64,000 nt of DNA from Rhizomicrobium electricum (GTDB lineage: Bacteria; Pseudomonadota; Alphaproteobacteria; Micropepsales; Micropepsaceae), in contig NZ_JAASQS010000003.1 in the NCBI RefSeq assembly GCF_011762045.1, positions 434,001 to 498,000 of the forward strand. The letters run 5' to 3'. Positions 18,622 through 28,442 of this stretch are shown here, piece after piece. The translations under genes were made by a program, and so were the position numbers. The number at the start of each line of letters is the position of its first letter. Position 1 is the first letter of the stretch. The notes under the pieces are model-generated. The model had not been told where the DNA came from, searched no databases, and was given only the letters and a program-made list of their open reading frames with translations.

Positions 18622-20160
18622 TTAACCGCCGATCACCTGGATTTCGGCATTGCGGTCGAACGCCGCCCCCAGGGACCACAACCGCCGGCCGACCGCGTCG
18701 TCGGCCACCGCACTGCGGCGCCGGTGGACCTCCAGAACGAGCTTGGAAGGGGTCAGCCGCAGCCGGTAGTGGCCGAGTTCGCCCGCCGCCGAGGCCGAAA
18801 GATCGAACGCCAGCCGCGCCGCCAGCCCGATGCGCAGCGCCCGCCGCTCCTCCGCCTTGTCGAGCAGGCCCTTGAGCCGCAGTTCGGGCGGCATTTCCTC
18901 GTCGCCGGCATAGCGGTGCCAGGTCGCGACCGCGATGAAGGCGCGGGCCCGGTGGTCGGCGCCGCCATAGGGCATGGTCAGCACATCCTCATACGTGCCG
19001 CGGGTGCGGTGATCGGGATGGCGCCGCCAGCCGAGGTCGCTGAACAGGCAGGCCGCCTGCCGCAGCCGGCGGTAGTAGGCGTTTTCGTCGGCGAACAGCG
19101 GCGCCTCCCAGCCGAACATCTCCATGGCATGGGCGGGGGTTCGGGCGACGCGGGCATTCTCGCCGGCGGCAAAATCGATCAGCGGGTCCTTGGTGCGCTC
19201 GCCGGGCCCCAGCTTGGCGAAGACCAGCCCTTCGCGCACGCCGTTGGCGGAGATCACCAGATCCTTGAAGCGGGCGAACGACAACAGCCGCTGCAACACG
19301 ACGGCGCCGTAGGGCAACAGCTCGACCCGCCGCTTCGATACCACCGACAACAGTTCGAGCGACTTCTTGCCCTGCTTGGACAGCACCTGGGCGAGTTCCA
19401 TCGCCCGGTCGAACGGGATCGCGTAATGCTGCAGCATGTGCAGCGGATACTGCTCGCGCAGCATGTCGACGCGGGCGATCGAGCGCCAGATGCCGCCGAC
19501 CAGATAGAGCGTCTTGCCGCCTTGGCTCGCAAGCGGCTCCCAATGTTCGAGTTCGTTGTCGACCAGCTTGCGGGTGCGGTCGAGATCGCCCCGGCTGAGA
19601 TCGGCGAGGCGCAACGGCCCGAACGGCAGCGAACAGACATCCACCGTCCGCCCGCCACGCACCGTCACCATGTCGAGACTGCCGCCGCCGAGATCGGCAA
19701 CCAGACCCTCGGCATCCGGCGACGCCGCCAGCACGCCCTCGCCCGCCAGCCGGGCCTCTTCCGGTCCGGTCAGGACGCGCACCGGCCCGCCCCAGGCGCT
19801 TTCGGCGCGGCGGACGAACTCGGGTCCGTTGAGGGCGTCGCGCGCCGCCGCCGTCGCCACCGCTTCGCGCATCTCGACCTCGAGCCGGTCGCAGAGATGG
19901 CGGTAGCGGCGCAGGGTTTCGAGCGCGAGATCGACGCCTTCCTTGTAGAGCAGCCCGGTGGTGCCGAGTTCGCGGCCGATCGAGCAGATGGTCTTCTCGT
20001 TATGGACCGTCTGGGCCGAACGGGTCAGCCCGTCGAACACCACGAGGCGCACCGAATTCGACCCGATATCGACAATGGCGACGCGTCCCCGCAGCACGGC
20101 TTCGGCGCGCGGCAACAGGTCTTCGCCGGTATCGACCGGAAGGAAATGCGAACCGCTCAT
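18622..20160 (-). CDS. ppx: Exopolyphosphatase, Ppx/GppA family
   Basis: 512 residues, long for the family because of a C-terminal HD-like helical domain (LFSDLGWRRHPDHRTRG). It removes terminal phosphate from polyphosphate, or from pppGpp for GppA types. Seen: ASKHA-fold motifs VAIVDIGSNSVRLVVFD and GLVADLGGGSLDMVTV. The start ATG at 20160 is 2 bp after the ppk stop, so the two are coupled. Family assignment is firm; the choice between exopolyphosphatase and pppGpp phosphohydrolase rests mainly on the ppk neighbour. Confidence 0.92.
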   Translation of the reverse strand: MSGSHFLPVDTGEDLLPRAEAVLRGRVAIVDIGSNSVRLVVFDGLTRSAQTVHNEKTICSIGRELGTTGLLYKEGVDLALETLRRYRHLCDRLEVEMREAVATAAARDALNGPEFVRRAESAWGGPVRVLTGPEEARLAGEGVLAASPDAEGLVADLGGGSLDMVTVRGGRTVDVCSLPFGPLRLADLSRGDLDRTRKLVDNELEHWEPLASQGGKTLYLVGGIWRSIARVDMLREQYPLHMLQHYAIPFDRAMELAQVLSKQGKKSLELLSVVSKRRVELLPYGAVVLQRLLSFARFKDLVISANGVREGLVFAKLGPGERTKDPLIDFAAGENARVARTPAHAMEMFGWEAPLFADENAYYRRLRQAACLFSDLGWRRHPDHRTRGTYEDVLTMPYGGADHRARAFIAVATWHRYAGDEEMPPELRLKGLLDKAEERRALRIGLAARLAFDLSASAAGELGHYRLRLTPSKLVLEVHRRRSAVADDAVGRRLWSLGAAFDRNAEIQVIGG

Positions 20161-20162
20161 GC

Positions 20163-22415
20163 TTACTCGCGGCGTGTCCCTGGGCGCGGCTGCTTGATGC
20201 GCAATGCCCGGCCACGCCCCGAAAGGGATGGATTGGTCATAAAATAGGTATGCGAAGAAAACGCGTCGGCCTCGCCGGACGCTTCGTCGCGAACATAGCT
20301 GCCGTCCGCCCTCATGTGCCAGGACTGCGCCTGATCCTTGAGCTGGGCGACCAGAATCTGATCGAGAATCTGCTGATGCACCGTGGGATTGTCGATCGGC
20401 ACCAGCGACTCGACGCGGCGGTCGAGATTGCGCGGCATCCAGTCGGCCGACGAAATCCACAACTTCGCCTTGGCGTGCGGCAGGCCGTAGCCGTTGCCGA
20501 AGGCGGTGATGCGGCCGTGTTCGAGAAAGCGGCCGACGATCGACTTGACGCGGATGTTCTCGGAAAGCCCCGGAACGCCCGGTTTCAAGCAGCAGATGCC
20601 GCGCGCGATGATGTCGATCTTCACGCCGGCCTGGCTCGCCTTGTAAAGCTCGTCGATCATGTCGGCGTCGACCAGCGAATTGAGCTTGATCCAGATCGCC
20701 GCCGGTTTGCCCGCTTTGGCGAACTCGATCTCCTTGTCGATGCCGGCCATCAGCGTTTCGCGCAGATTGAGCGGCGAAATCGCGAGCTTCTCGAGTCCGC
20801 TCGGCTCGGCATATCCGGTGATGTAGTTGAACACCTGCGCCGCGTCGCGTCCCAGCGCCGGATCGGCACTGAACAGCGACAGGTCGGTGTAAACCTTGGC
20901 CGTGATCGGGTGGTAGTTGCCGGTGCCGAAATGGCAGTAGGTGCGAAGCTGGCCGTTCTCGCGGCGCACCACCAGAGAAACCTTGGCGTGGGTCTTGAGG
21001 TCGATGAAGCCGTAGACCACCTGCACGCCGGCGCGTTCGAGATCGCGCGCCCATTTGATGTTGGCGGCTTCGTCGAAGCGGGCCTTCAACTCGACCAGCG
21101 CGGTGACGGACTTGCCGCATTCCGCCGCTTCGATCAGTGCACTGACGATCGGGCTGTCGGCCGAGGTGCGATAGAGCGTCTGCTTGATCGCCACCACGTC
21201 GGGATCGGCGGCGGCCTGACGCAGGAACTGCACCACCACGTCGAAGCTTTCGAACGGATGGTGGACGACGATGTCCTTGGCCTTGATCGCCGCAAAGCAG
21301 TCGCCGCCGAGATCGCGAATGCGTTCGGGAAAGCGCGCCACGAACGGCTTGAACTGCAGGTCGCCGCGTTCCTTGATGATGAGCTGCTTGAGATCGGTGG
21401 TGCCGAGCATTTCCTCGACCCGCACCACTTCCTCGTCCTTGAGTTCGAGGTGGCCGGCGATGAAGGTGCGCAGATCGTCCGGCATCGCGGCGGTGCACAT
21501 CATCAGGATCACCGATCCGCGCCGCCGCCGCTTCAGAAGCGACTCGAACATCAGCACCAGGTCTTCGGCCTCTTCCTCGACTTCGACATCGCTGTCGCGG
21601 ATGACGCGGAACAGGCCCGAGCCTTTCACCGTGTGACCGGGGAACAGCTCGCCGAGGTGCATCTCGATCACCTCTTCGAGCGGGATGAAGCGGGCATGGC
21701 GGAGCTTGCCGCGTTCCTTGGGCGGTCCGGGCAGACGCACGAAGCGCTGCAACTGCGGCGGCACCGGCAACAGCGCCATCACCACCCGGCCGTCGCGCAC
21801 GCGCGCCAGTTTCAGCGCCAGCGAAAAGCCGAGATTGGGGATGAACGGGAAGGGATGCGCCGGGTCGATGGCGAGCGGCGTCAGAACCGGAAAAATCTGC
21901 TCGTGGAAATGGGCGTCGAGCCAGACGCGGTCGGCCTCCTTGAGGTCCTTGGCGCCGATCACCGCGATGCCTTTGTCGGCCAGCTCCGATTTGAGTTCGC
22001 GCCAGACACGCTGCTGGTCGGCCATCAGGCGGCCGGAGAATTCGGCGATCTTGGCGAGTTGCTGCGTCGGCGACAGGCCGTCGTCGCTGAGCGAGACGAC
22101 GCCCTCCTTCACCATGCCCCACAGGCCGGCGACGCGCACCATGTAGAACTCGTCGAGGTTCGACGACGAGATCGACACGAAGCGCAGCCGTTCGAGCAGC
22201 GGATGGCGCGTGTTCTGCGCCTCCTGCAAGACGCGGCCGTTGAAGGCGAGCCAGGAGAGCTCCCGGTTGACGAAGCGTTCCGGCGAATTGGGCGGAATGG
22301 CCGGCAGCACCGCGCAGGCCGGCTCGGGAATCCCGTCGAGCGCGACAGCAGCCTCGGCAGCGCCTGGGCCCCGCGTCTTTTCAGCCGTCAGTTCGGGGTG
22401 GTTTTCTTTTGTCAT
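20163..22415 (-). CDS. ppk: Polyphosphate kinase 1
   Basis: 750 residues. It makes inorganic polyphosphate reversibly from ATP through a phosphohistidine intermediate. Seen: [17 protein letters not shown] and [16 protein letters not shown] (N domain), [12 protein letters not shown], and the catalytic block [26 protein letters not shown], followed by the second PLD-like half with [42 protein letters not shown]. Start chosen at 22415 (MTKENHP); the ribosome binding site is weak, and the frame stays open 22 codons upstream, so the exact start is uncertain. Operon with ppx. Confidence 0.94.
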   Translation of the reverse strand: MTKENHPELTAEKTRGPGAAEAAVALDGIPEPACAVLPAIPPNSPERFVNRELSWLAFNGRVLQEAQNTRHPLLERLRFVSISSSNLDEFYMVRVAGLWGMVKEGVVSLSDDGLSPTQQLAKIAEFSGRLMADQQRVWRELKSELADKGIAVIGAKDLKEADRVWLDAHFHEQIFPVLTPLAIDPAHPFPFIPNLGFSLALKLARVRDGRVVMALLPVPPQLQRFVRLPGPPKERGKLRHARFIPLEEVIEMHLGELFPGHTVKGSGLFRVIRDSDVEVEEEAEDLVLMFESLLKRRRRGSVILMMCTAAMPDDLRTFIAGHLELKDEEVVRVEEMLGTTDLKQLIIKERGDLQFKPFVARFPERIRDLGGDCFAAIKAKDIVVHHPFESFDVVVQFLRQAAADPDVVAIKQTLYRTSADSPIVSALIEAAECGKSVTALVELKARFDEAANIKWARDLERAGVQVVYGFIDLKTHAKVSLVVRRENGQLRTYCHFGTGNYHPITAKVYTDLSLFSADPALGRDAAQVFNYITGYAEPSGLEKLAISPLNLRETLMAGIDKEIEFAKAGKPAAIWIKLNSLVDADMIDELYKASQAGVKIDIIARGICCLKPGVPGLSENIRVKSIVGRFLEHGRITAFGNGYGLPHAKAKLWISSADWMPRNLDRRVESLVPIDNPTVHQQILDQILVAQLKDQAQSWHMRADGSYVRDEASGEADAFSSHTYFMTNPSLSGRGRALRIKQPRPGTRRE

Positions 22416-22525
22416 CAAAGACTTACCGTGAACCTGCGCATTAGGGTAAAGCAAAACCGGAGCACTGTCATGCATTCGCATCTTATGCTGCGGATGCCAA
22501 CAATCCCTGACAAAATGCGCGAAAT

Positions 22526-23170
22526 TCAGTCCCGATCGAGCAAATCGCGGATCAGGGCGGTGGTGACCGGCTTCTTGGCGGCGAGCGCGGCGGCGTCGGC
22601 TTTGGCCACGAAATCGCGCAACGCGCCCGGCGAGCGTTCAAGGTAGCGGATCATCTGGGCGATCACCGCATCGGGCACGGCAAGCTGGCGGTCGGCGAAC
22701 AGCTTCTTCGCCAAGGCCTCGAGCAGCGCGTCGTCGGGGGCCCACAGCGGAAACGCCAGCAGGGAATCGTAGCGCGAGCGCAGGTCCGGCAGGTTCGGCT
22801 TCCACGCGGCAGGCGGTTCGTGCGCCGTGAGCAGCATCTTCTGACCGCGTTCGAGCAGCGCGAACAGGACGGTCTCGGCTTCGTGGGTCAGCGGCGCGGC
22901 ATCGACGTTCTCGATCACCAGCGGCACGTCCGGAGCCACGGTTGCGAGGTCGGCGGCGTGCTTGACGGCGGCCTTGGCGCGTTCCGCCCAGACCCCGGCG
23001 AGATGCGATTTGCCCGATCCCGACGGGCCGTAGAGAACGGCCGCCGGAGCGGTCCAATCGGGCCAGGAATCGATCAGCGTCACCGCGGCGCGGTTGCCCG
23101 GCCCGACGATGAAGTCGGCACGGCCCAGCCGGGACGAGGTCGGCAGCGGCAAGGGAATCTGGGCGATCAT
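22526..23170 (-). CDS. hdaA: HdaA, DnaA-related regulator of replication initiation
   Basis: 214 residues, a short AAA+ protein related to DnaA domain III. In Caulobacter, HdaA works with the sliding clamp to inactivate DnaA-ATP. The N-terminal IAQIPLPLP resembles the clamp-binding motif Q-x-x-L/F of Hda proteins. Walker A is [15 protein letters not shown], and a Walker-B-like LVIENVDAA follows. The start overlaps the upstream phosphatidyltransferase stop (TGATG). Position beside ppk-ppx and a CDP-alcohol phosphatidyltransferase is the usual alphaproteobacterial setting. Confidence 0.88.
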   Translation of the reverse strand: MIAQIPLPLPTSSRLGRADFIVGPGNRAAVTLIDSWPDWTAPAAVLYGPSGSGKSHLAGVWAERAKAAVKHAADLATVAPDVPLVIENVDAAPLTHEAETVLFALLERGQKMLLTAHEPPAAWKPNLPDLRSRYDSLLAFPLWAPDDALLEALAKKLFADRQLAVPDAVIAQMIRYLERSPGALRDFVAKADAAALAAKKPVTTALIRDLLDRD

Positions 23171-23742
23171 CAGGCGGTGCCGTCGCCTTGCGGCACGCGG
23201 CGGAACGCAGCCTTCAGCCAGATCTGGGCATAGGCGAGGAACGACCACGCCGTCAGAAGTGCCACCATTGCCACGCCGATGTTGGCCGGCAGCACCGGCG
23301 CCTCGTGCAGGGTCAGAAGCAACAGCACCAGGACGATGTAGAGGACCTGCACCACGGTGGAGACCTTGCCCACCATCAGCGGCTTCACTTCGAGCGGCAT
23401 ACCGAGCAGCTTCGCCAGCAAGACGCCGAGCACGATGGCGATGTCGCGGCCGATCACCATCGCTGTCAGCCACAGCGGCACGGCGCCGACATAGGTCAGC
23501 GACACGAAGCTCGCCAGCATCAGAAGCTTGTCGGCGGCCGGATCGAGCCAAGCGCCGAACCGCGAGGCGAGACCGAATTTCTTGGCCAGGAAGCCGTCGG
23601 CGGCATCGCTGAGACCGGCGAGGCAGAACACGCACAACGCCGGAAAATCCTCGCCATGGAGGATCAGCCACGCCGCGATCGGCGCAGCCACCAGCCGCAA
23701 CCCCGACAGGATATTGGGTGCTTGCCGCAGCACTGCGATCAT
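23170..23742 (-). CDS. CDP-alcohol phosphatidyltransferase
   Basis: 190-residue membrane enzyme transferring a phosphatidyl group from CDP-diacylglycerol to an alcohol, making phospholipid. The family motif D-x2-DG-x2-A-x8-G-x3-D-x3-D appears as DAADGFLAKKFGLASRFGAWLDPAADK (usual AR replaced by AK). About five hydrophobic segments follow. PgsA-like by size, though the acceptor alcohol cannot be read from sequence. Overlaps DUF2066 gene (ATGA) and hdaA (TGATG). Confidence 0.9.
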   Translation of the reverse strand: MIAVLRQAPNILSGLRLVAAPIAAWLILHGEDFPALCVFCLAGLSDAADGFLAKKFGLASRFGAWLDPAADKLLMLASFVSLTYVGAVPLWLTAMVIGRDIAIVLGVLLAKLLGMPLEVKPLMVGKVSTVVQVLYIVLVLLLLTLHEAPVLPANIGVAMVALLTAWSFLAYAQIWLKAAFRRVPQGDGTA

Positions 23743-24791
23743 GGCTGGCTCGCGATTTGCCAGCTTCCGGGTCCGCCGCGCAGGGTCACGCCGGCCTGGG
23801 CCAGCGCCGTCTTCAACTGGTCGGGCGTCCCGATATAGGAGATCGCCAGCCGCGCCGCGCCGATATCCATCGCCGCCACATTGACCGAGGCCACGTTGGG
23901 CACACCCGCAATGGTGTTCTGAAGCGTCGCGAATTGGGCCAGCGACGCGATCCGCACGTCGGCGGTGAGATGGCCCTTCTGGCTGTAGTCGACCGCCTTC
24001 TGGTTCTTCCACATGTCGTCGATGGCGCGCACCACGGCGTCGGCGGCGCCGGGATAGGTCGCCTGGACGTTCTGCAACAGCGGCACTTCGATCACCGTCT
24101 TGGTCGGCATTTCGCCCTGCCCGACGCGCTTGATCGAAAGCTGCAGCTTGTTGCCGGCGAGTGTCGCCAGCACGAACACCGCCTCGGTGGCCTTGATCCG
24201 TCCGGCAACCGGCGCGATGTGATCCCAGGCGGCGTTGTCGAAGCTGAGACCGGCAAGATACGGGGTATCGGCGGCATCGCCGTACGGCACCGCGAACGGG
24301 ACCGGGGCCGTGGCGAAGCGCGGCGACAGGAACGCCGTCGTCCAGGCCGATCCGCGGGCGAAGCCGGGCGCCATCGGTACCAGCAGCACCTTCTTGGCGG
24401 CGACCGCGGTGTAGGGAATGCCGGCGCTTTGCAGTACCCGCGCCACCATCTCGGGGTTGAAGCTGTAGGTCACCTCGGCGACGTAGCGGGTGGTCGAGCG
24501 CCGTTCGTTGACCGGGAAATAGCCGATCACCATTCGCTGCAGCGTGGCGGCATCGAGCGCCGGCTGGCGCGGCCAGTCCTGCTGGCGGGTCAGGCGCTTG
24601 AACAGGATGCCCCAGGCTGTCGGCCGGCCGCTGGCGATGGCGGCGGTGCGCGCTTCGGCGGTGGATTTGGCGGACGCATCGACGCGAATGCCGCTCACCT
24701 CGAAGGTCGCGTCGGCGCGGGCCGGTGCGGCACAAAAGCAGGAAATGGCCAGCGCAAGCATCAGCGCCGGAATGCGAATAAGGCGATACAT
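23739..24791 (-). CDS. DUF2066-family exported protein
   Basis: 350 residues of the DUF2066 family, function unknown. A Sec signal peptide MYRLIRIPALMLALAISCFCAAPARA is followed by FEVSGIRVDASAKSTAEARTAAIASGRPTAWGILFKRL, the family's N-terminal block. Start ATG at 24791 chosen because the signal peptide begins there; the frame continues 63 codons upstream without signal features. First gene of the DUF2066-phosphatidyltransferase-hdaA operon. Confidence 0.85.
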   Translation of the reverse strand: MYRLIRIPALMLALAISCFCAAPARADATFEVSGIRVDASAKSTAEARTAAIASGRPTAWGILFKRLTRQQDWPRQPALDAATLQRMVIGYFPVNERRSTTRYVAEVTYSFNPEMVARVLQSAGIPYTAVAAKKVLLVPMAPGFARGSAWTTAFLSPRFATAPVPFAVPYGDAADTPYLAGLSFDNAAWDHIAPVAGRIKATEAVFVLATLAGNKLQLSIKRVGQGEMPTKTVIEVPLLQNVQATYPGAADAVVRAIDDMWKNQKAVDYSQKGHLTADVRIASLAQFATLQNTIAGVPNVASVNVAAMDIGAARLAISYIGTPDQLKTALAQAGVTLRGGPGSWQIASQP

Positions 24792-24967
24792 CGATAAACC
24801 CGTCCTGAACGGCGGGACTATACCGACCCGTACGCGCCCATGAAAGCGGTCTTCCGCCGCCCTGCGCGGGCATCCTGTTACCCGATCAACTGCATGTGAG
24901 CCCCAGGGGGCTACCGGATGCGGCCGCTCCGAGCGAAGATTGGCGCGAGATTTGGCGAGGACAAGCC

Positions 24968-25897
24968 ATGGCGCATGCACCCCTGTCGCGGCGGCGTTTC
25001 ACTGGGTCCGCACTGGCCGCACTTCCGTTCATGACAGAAATGCTACGGGCCGAGCCGCCGATAGCGACCGTGAACGACCGGTCCGGCCATCTCAGCATCA
25101 CCGTGATGGTCAACGGACGCGGGCCATTCCGCTTCATCGTCGACACCGGGGCCGACCGCAGCGTGCTGGCCGACACCACGGCTGCGGCATTGGGCCTGCG
25201 GCCCCAAGGCGCCGTCATGCTGGCGGGCATCATCCGCACCATCCGCACCGAGACGGTGAACGTCGACTCGCTGGCCTTCGGCGAGCACGTCCGCCGCGAC
25301 CTCACCTTGCCGGTGCTGCCGAGGATTCTGCTGCAGGCCGATGGCTATCTGGGGCTCGACGTGCTCGACGGCCGCCGCGTCATCCTCAATTTCGCGGCGA
25401 ACGAATTGACCATCGCCGACCCGGTGCCGATCCTATTGAGCGTCTATCACGACCCCGGCATCAACGTGTTGCCGGCGCAGGGCAGCGGCGGCCATCTGCG
25501 CACCGCCCGCTGCAGCGTCGACCATCATCTGGTGGCGGCCCTCGTCGACACCGGCGCGGAATCCTCGATGGGCAACGAGGCGCTTTATCGGGCCCTGCTC
25601 GCCGGAAACCCCGACTTGGCCCGCCATTCGATGATCGCGCTCACCGGCCTGACCGGCGGCACCGCCATCGGTCGCCTCATCAAGCCGAGCCAAGCCGACA
25701 TAGGCCGCTTCACCCTCACCGATTGCCCGATCGCGATCGCCGATCTCCAGGTGTTCGACATCTGGGGCCTTGCCGACCGGCCGGCGCTGGTGATCGGCAT
25801 GAACTGGCTGCGCCTGTTCAAGCGCGTCTCGGTCGACTACGGCCGCAAGGAACTGCGCTTCGAACTCGGCGCCGCCGGGCATCCCACCCTCGTCTGA
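24968..25897 (+). CDS. TAT-exported double retropepsin-like aspartic protease
   Basis: 309 residues. Twin-arginine signal LSRRRFTGSALAALPF (residues ~6-21). Two retropepsin-type modules follow: VDTGAD with Asp59 and VDTGAE with Asp194. Each is preceded by a hydrophobic strand, and a DGYLGLDVLDGRRVILNF or IGMNWLRLFKRVSVDYG block (the psi-loop G-x-D/N-x-L) closes each half. A single chain carrying both aspartates could act as a monomer like pepsin. Start at 24968 has GAGGA upstream; the frame opens 24 codons earlier. Substrate unknown. Confidence 0.82.
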   Translation: MAHAPLSRRRFTGSALAALPFMTEMLRAEPPIATVNDRSGHLSITVMVNGRGPFRFIVDTGADRSVLADTTAAALGLRPQGAVMLAGIIRTIRTETVNVDSLAFGEHVRRDLTLPVLPRILLQADGYLGLDVLDGRRVILNFAANELTIADPVPILLSVYHDPGINVLPAQGSGGHLRTARCSVDHHLVAALVDTGAESSMGNEALYRALLAGNPDLARHSMIALTGLTGGTAIGRLIKPSQADIGRFTLTDCPIAIADLQVFDIWGLADRPALVIGMNWLRLFKRVSVDYGRKELRFELGAAGHPTLV

Positions 25898-25902
25898 GGC
25901 GC

Positions 25903-26385
25903 TCACACGCGCCGCACGGCCAAGTCTTCCTGCAAGAACCAGCCGCCGTCGTCGGTTCTGACTTCATCGGTCCAGCGGAAAGCGTCGGCGGTGATGTCGG
26001 AGAACCGCCAGCGGATGTCGCGGCCCGCCTTGTTCTTGCCGAGCTGGACGATGTCCGCGCCATCGGCCTTGCCGATCATGTTCGTGTAGTACTGGCGAAC
26101 CGGCTCGTTCCACAGGATGTGCCAGGCGTCGATAGCGGGGTCGTAGATGCGCAACGTGGTGCCGTAATAGAACCCCGGCAGGTTCCACACGTCCTGAAGG
26201 ACGCGCCCGCCCAGAACCCAGCCGAAATGGATTTCGCCGTCGGCTTCGACGAATTTGCCCGGCTCGGGCTGCAGGCAGGCGTGGATCCGCCACTGTCCGG
26301 CAAACCGGCCGTAAAGGTCGATCTTTTCGCGGAGTTCCGCGAACGGACCGCTTGCCAGCAGCGCCGTTTCAAGATGGTTCGTCAT
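25903..26385 (-). CDS. DUF1579-like small protein
   Basis: 160 residues, no signal peptide. The pattern LYGRFAGQWRIHACLQPEPGKFVEADGEIHFGWVLGGRVLQDVWNLPG followed by YGTTLRIYDPAIDAWHILW resembles the DUF1579 lipocalin-like family (WxxWxVxxxG...GRxLxD). Function unknown. Divergent from the AraC regulator with only 71 bp between starts, so it is a likely target of that regulator. Ends 5 bp from the convergent retropepsin-like gene. Confidence 0.7.
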   Translation of the reverse strand: MTNHLETALLASGPFAELREKIDLYGRFAGQWRIHACLQPEPGKFVEADGEIHFGWVLGGRVLQDVWNLPGFYYGTTLRIYDPAIDAWHILWNEPVRQYYTNMIGKADGADIVQLGKNKAGRDIRWRFSDITADAFRWTDEVRTDDGGWFLQEDLAVRRV

Positions 26386-26456
26386 GATTTTTCCCTGTTG
26401 TATTGCTACCGGTTTGTCGTCTTTTGGTCCGGCTCGCCGCTTGGGAAAAATTGCAG

Positions 26457-27320
26457 ATGCCGCAGACAGCCCATGTCCTTGCTACCGGCCCTGGCTGGCA
26501 GGCGGCAGACGTGCTCTGCACCGACGGCCCGCATGACCGCCGTTTCGAGGAGCGCCACAACGGCTTCTGCATCGCCCTCGTGCAGGAGGGTCTGTTCCGC
26601 TATCGCGGCGTGCAAGGCGATGCGCTGCTGGCGCCGGGCAGCATCCTGACCGGCAATCATGGCCATTGTTTCGAGTGCGGCCACGACCACAGCCGCGGCG
26701 ATCGCTGCCTTTGCTTCAATCTGACGGGGGAATTTCTCGAGTCCGTCGTCGCCGATATCCCAGGCGTTCGGCGGCTCGGCTTCGCCGGTGCCAAGCTGCC
26801 GCCTTCGGCATCCCTGATCCCGCTCGCAGCCGCCGCGCGGGCCGCACGCAACGACGCCGGCGCGCTCGAAGAAATCGCCGTGCACTTTGCCGGATATGCC
26901 GTCGCCTGCCGGAACGAACGGCCGCCGGAATTGCGCATCCGGAGCCAGGACGAACGCATCATCGCCGATGCGTTGCGCCACATCGCAACGGCCGCCACGC
27001 TGGTGGACGAAGACAGTCTGTCGCTCGCCGCTTTGGCCAAGCCTTCGAAGCTGGGTCCTTACCGTTTTCTCCGGCTGTTCCACCGGCTCGTCGGCATGAC
27101 GCCGTACCAATATGTGCTGCATTGCCGGCTTAATCGCGCGGCCGCGCACCTGCTGACCGGCGACGAGGAGATTTCCGCCATCGCCTATGAATCCGGTTTC
27201 GGCGACCTGTCCACCTTCAATCGCCGTTTCCGCACGCTTTTCGGCGCCACCCCCGGCCAGTTCCGCCGGATAAAAAAATGGCGGACCCGTGTGGCCCGCC
27301 AAGTTCAGGGAGGATCGTGA
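26457..27320 (+). CDS. AraC-family transcriptional regulator
   Basis: 287 residues. An N-terminal cupin-like sensor region (GPHDRRFEERHNGFCIALVQEGLFRYRGVQGDALLAPGSILTGN) is followed by a C-terminal AraC double helix-turn-helix (~residues 185-280: LSLAALAKPSKLGPYRFLRLFHRLVGMTPYQYVLHCRLNRAAAHLL and ISAIAYESGFGDLSTFNRRFRTLFGATPGQFRR). The sensor half contains a cluster of His and Cys (NHGHCFECGHDHSRGDRCLC) that could bind metal. The last codons cross the cysK terminator. The start at 26457 was chosen over 26403 because the protein then begins just before the sensor fold. Confidence 0.88.
   Translation: MPQTAHVLATGPGWQAADVLCTDGPHDRRFEERHNGFCIALVQEGLFRYRGVQGDALLAPGSILTGNHGHCFECGHDHSRGDRCLCFNLTGEFLESVVADIPGVRRLGFAGAKLPPSASLIPLAAAARAARNDAGALEEIAVHFAGYAVACRNERPPELRIRSQDERIIADALRHIATAATLVDEDSLSLAALAKPSKLGPYRFLRLFHRLVGMTPYQYVLHCRLNRAAAHLLTGDEEISAIAYESGFGDLSTFNRRFRTLFGATPGQFRRIKKWRTRVARQVQGGS
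27272..27301 (-). terminator. Intrinsic terminator of cysK, inside the AraC gene 3' end
   Basis: On the minus strand a hairpin (27301-27279; arms begin TGGCGG and end CCGCCA) is followed by seven T (27278-27272). It lies 30 bp past the cysK stop and overlaps the last codons of the convergent AraC gene, which encode RIKKWRTRVA. Confidence 0.8.
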
Positions 27321-27330
27321 AAGCTCGGGA

Positions 27331-28323
27331 TCAGCCGGGAACGGCGAGACCTTCGAACAAAGCCGTGGTGAGATAGCGTTCGGCAAAATCGGGAATGATG
27401 ACCACGATGGTCTTGCCGGCAAATTCCGCACGCTGGCCGACTTCGATGGCCGCCGCGACCGCCGCACCCGCCGAAATGCCGACCGGAATGCCTTCGCTGC
27501 GGGCGAGCTTGCGCGAGGTGGCGAGCGCCGATTCATTCGAGATGGTGACGATCTCGTCGAACACCGACGTATCGAGCACGGGCGGCACGAAGCCGGGACC
27601 GATGCCCTGGATTTTGTGCGGGCCCGGCTTGCCGCCCGACAGCACCGGCGAATCTTCCGGCTCGACCGCGATGACCTTGATGGGCTTGCGCTTCTTCAGC
27701 ACCTGCCCCACCCCGGTGATGGTACCGCCGGTGCCGGTCCCGGCCACGATCACGTCGACATCGCCGTGGGTATCGTTCCAGATTTCTTCGGCCGTGGTGC
27801 GGCGGTGGATTTCGGGGTTGGCGGGATTTTCGAACTGACGCGGGCTGACCGCATCGGGGATCTCGTTGACGAGTTCCTGGGCGCGCGCGATGGCGCCCTT
27901 CATGCCGTTCGCCGCGGGCGTCAGCACCAGTTCGGCACCGAGGAAGGCCAGCATCTTGCGCCGTTCGATCGAGAACGACTCCGGCATGGTCAGGATCAGT
28001 TTGTAGCCGCGCGCCGCCGCCACGAAAGCGAGCGCAATGCCGGTGTTGCCGCTGGTGGGCTCGACCAGGGTCGTCTTGCCGGGCGTGATCTTACCTTCGC
28101 GTTCGAGGGTATCGATCATGGCGACGCCGATGCGATCCTTCACCGAGGCGATCGGATTGAAGAACTCGAGCTTCAGGAGAATGTTCGCCTTCACCCCTTC
28201 GGCCTGCGGCAAACGCGCCAGCTTCACGATCGGCGTGTCGCCGATGGTCTCGGTGATCGAGTTGTAGACGCGGCCGCGGCCCGGAGCGCGAAAGGTCGGG
28301 CTATCCGTTAGGGCAACAGACAT
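27331..28323 (-). CDS. cysK: Cysteine synthase A
   Basis: 330 residues. PLP enzyme making cysteine from O-acetylserine and sulfide. PLP lysine in NPIASVKDR (Lys62), substrate loop PTSGNTG (89-95), phosphate-binding [10 protein letters not shown], and [22 protein letters not shown] typical of CysK. Strong ribosome binding site AGGAG 8 bp before the ATG. Its terminator sits inside the neighbouring gene. Confidence 0.96.
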   Translation of the reverse strand: MSVALTDSPTFRAPGRGRVYNSITETIGDTPIVKLARLPQAEGVKANILLKLEFFNPIASVKDRIGVAMIDTLEREGKITPGKTTLVEPTSGNTGIALAFVAAARGYKLILTMPESFSIERRKMLAFLGAELVLTPAANGMKGAIARAQELVNEIPDAVSPRQFENPANPEIHRRTTAEEIWNDTHGDVDVIVAGTGTGGTITGVGQVLKKRKPIKVIAVEPEDSPVLSGGKPGPHKIQGIGPGFVPPVLDTSVFDEIVTISNESALATSRKLARSEGIPVGISAGAAVAAAIEVGQRAEFAGKTIVVIIPDFAERYLTTALFEGLAVPG

Positions 28324-28442
28324 CGGGTTCTCCTGTTCAATACGCGCCAGCGCGCGTTTGTACAGGACGTTACTGCCAGAAATTTCTAATGTCCAGTTTG
28401 AAAGTCGTGAATAAAATATTCAACACTAATTACAGTGCTAAA

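Noticed and set aside
18622-22122. Apparent 1166-residue frame joining a ppk-region frame to Ppx
   Set aside because: The upstream part is an out-of-frame reading of ppk. Ppx starts at 20160 with its own ATG, 2 bp after the ppk stop.
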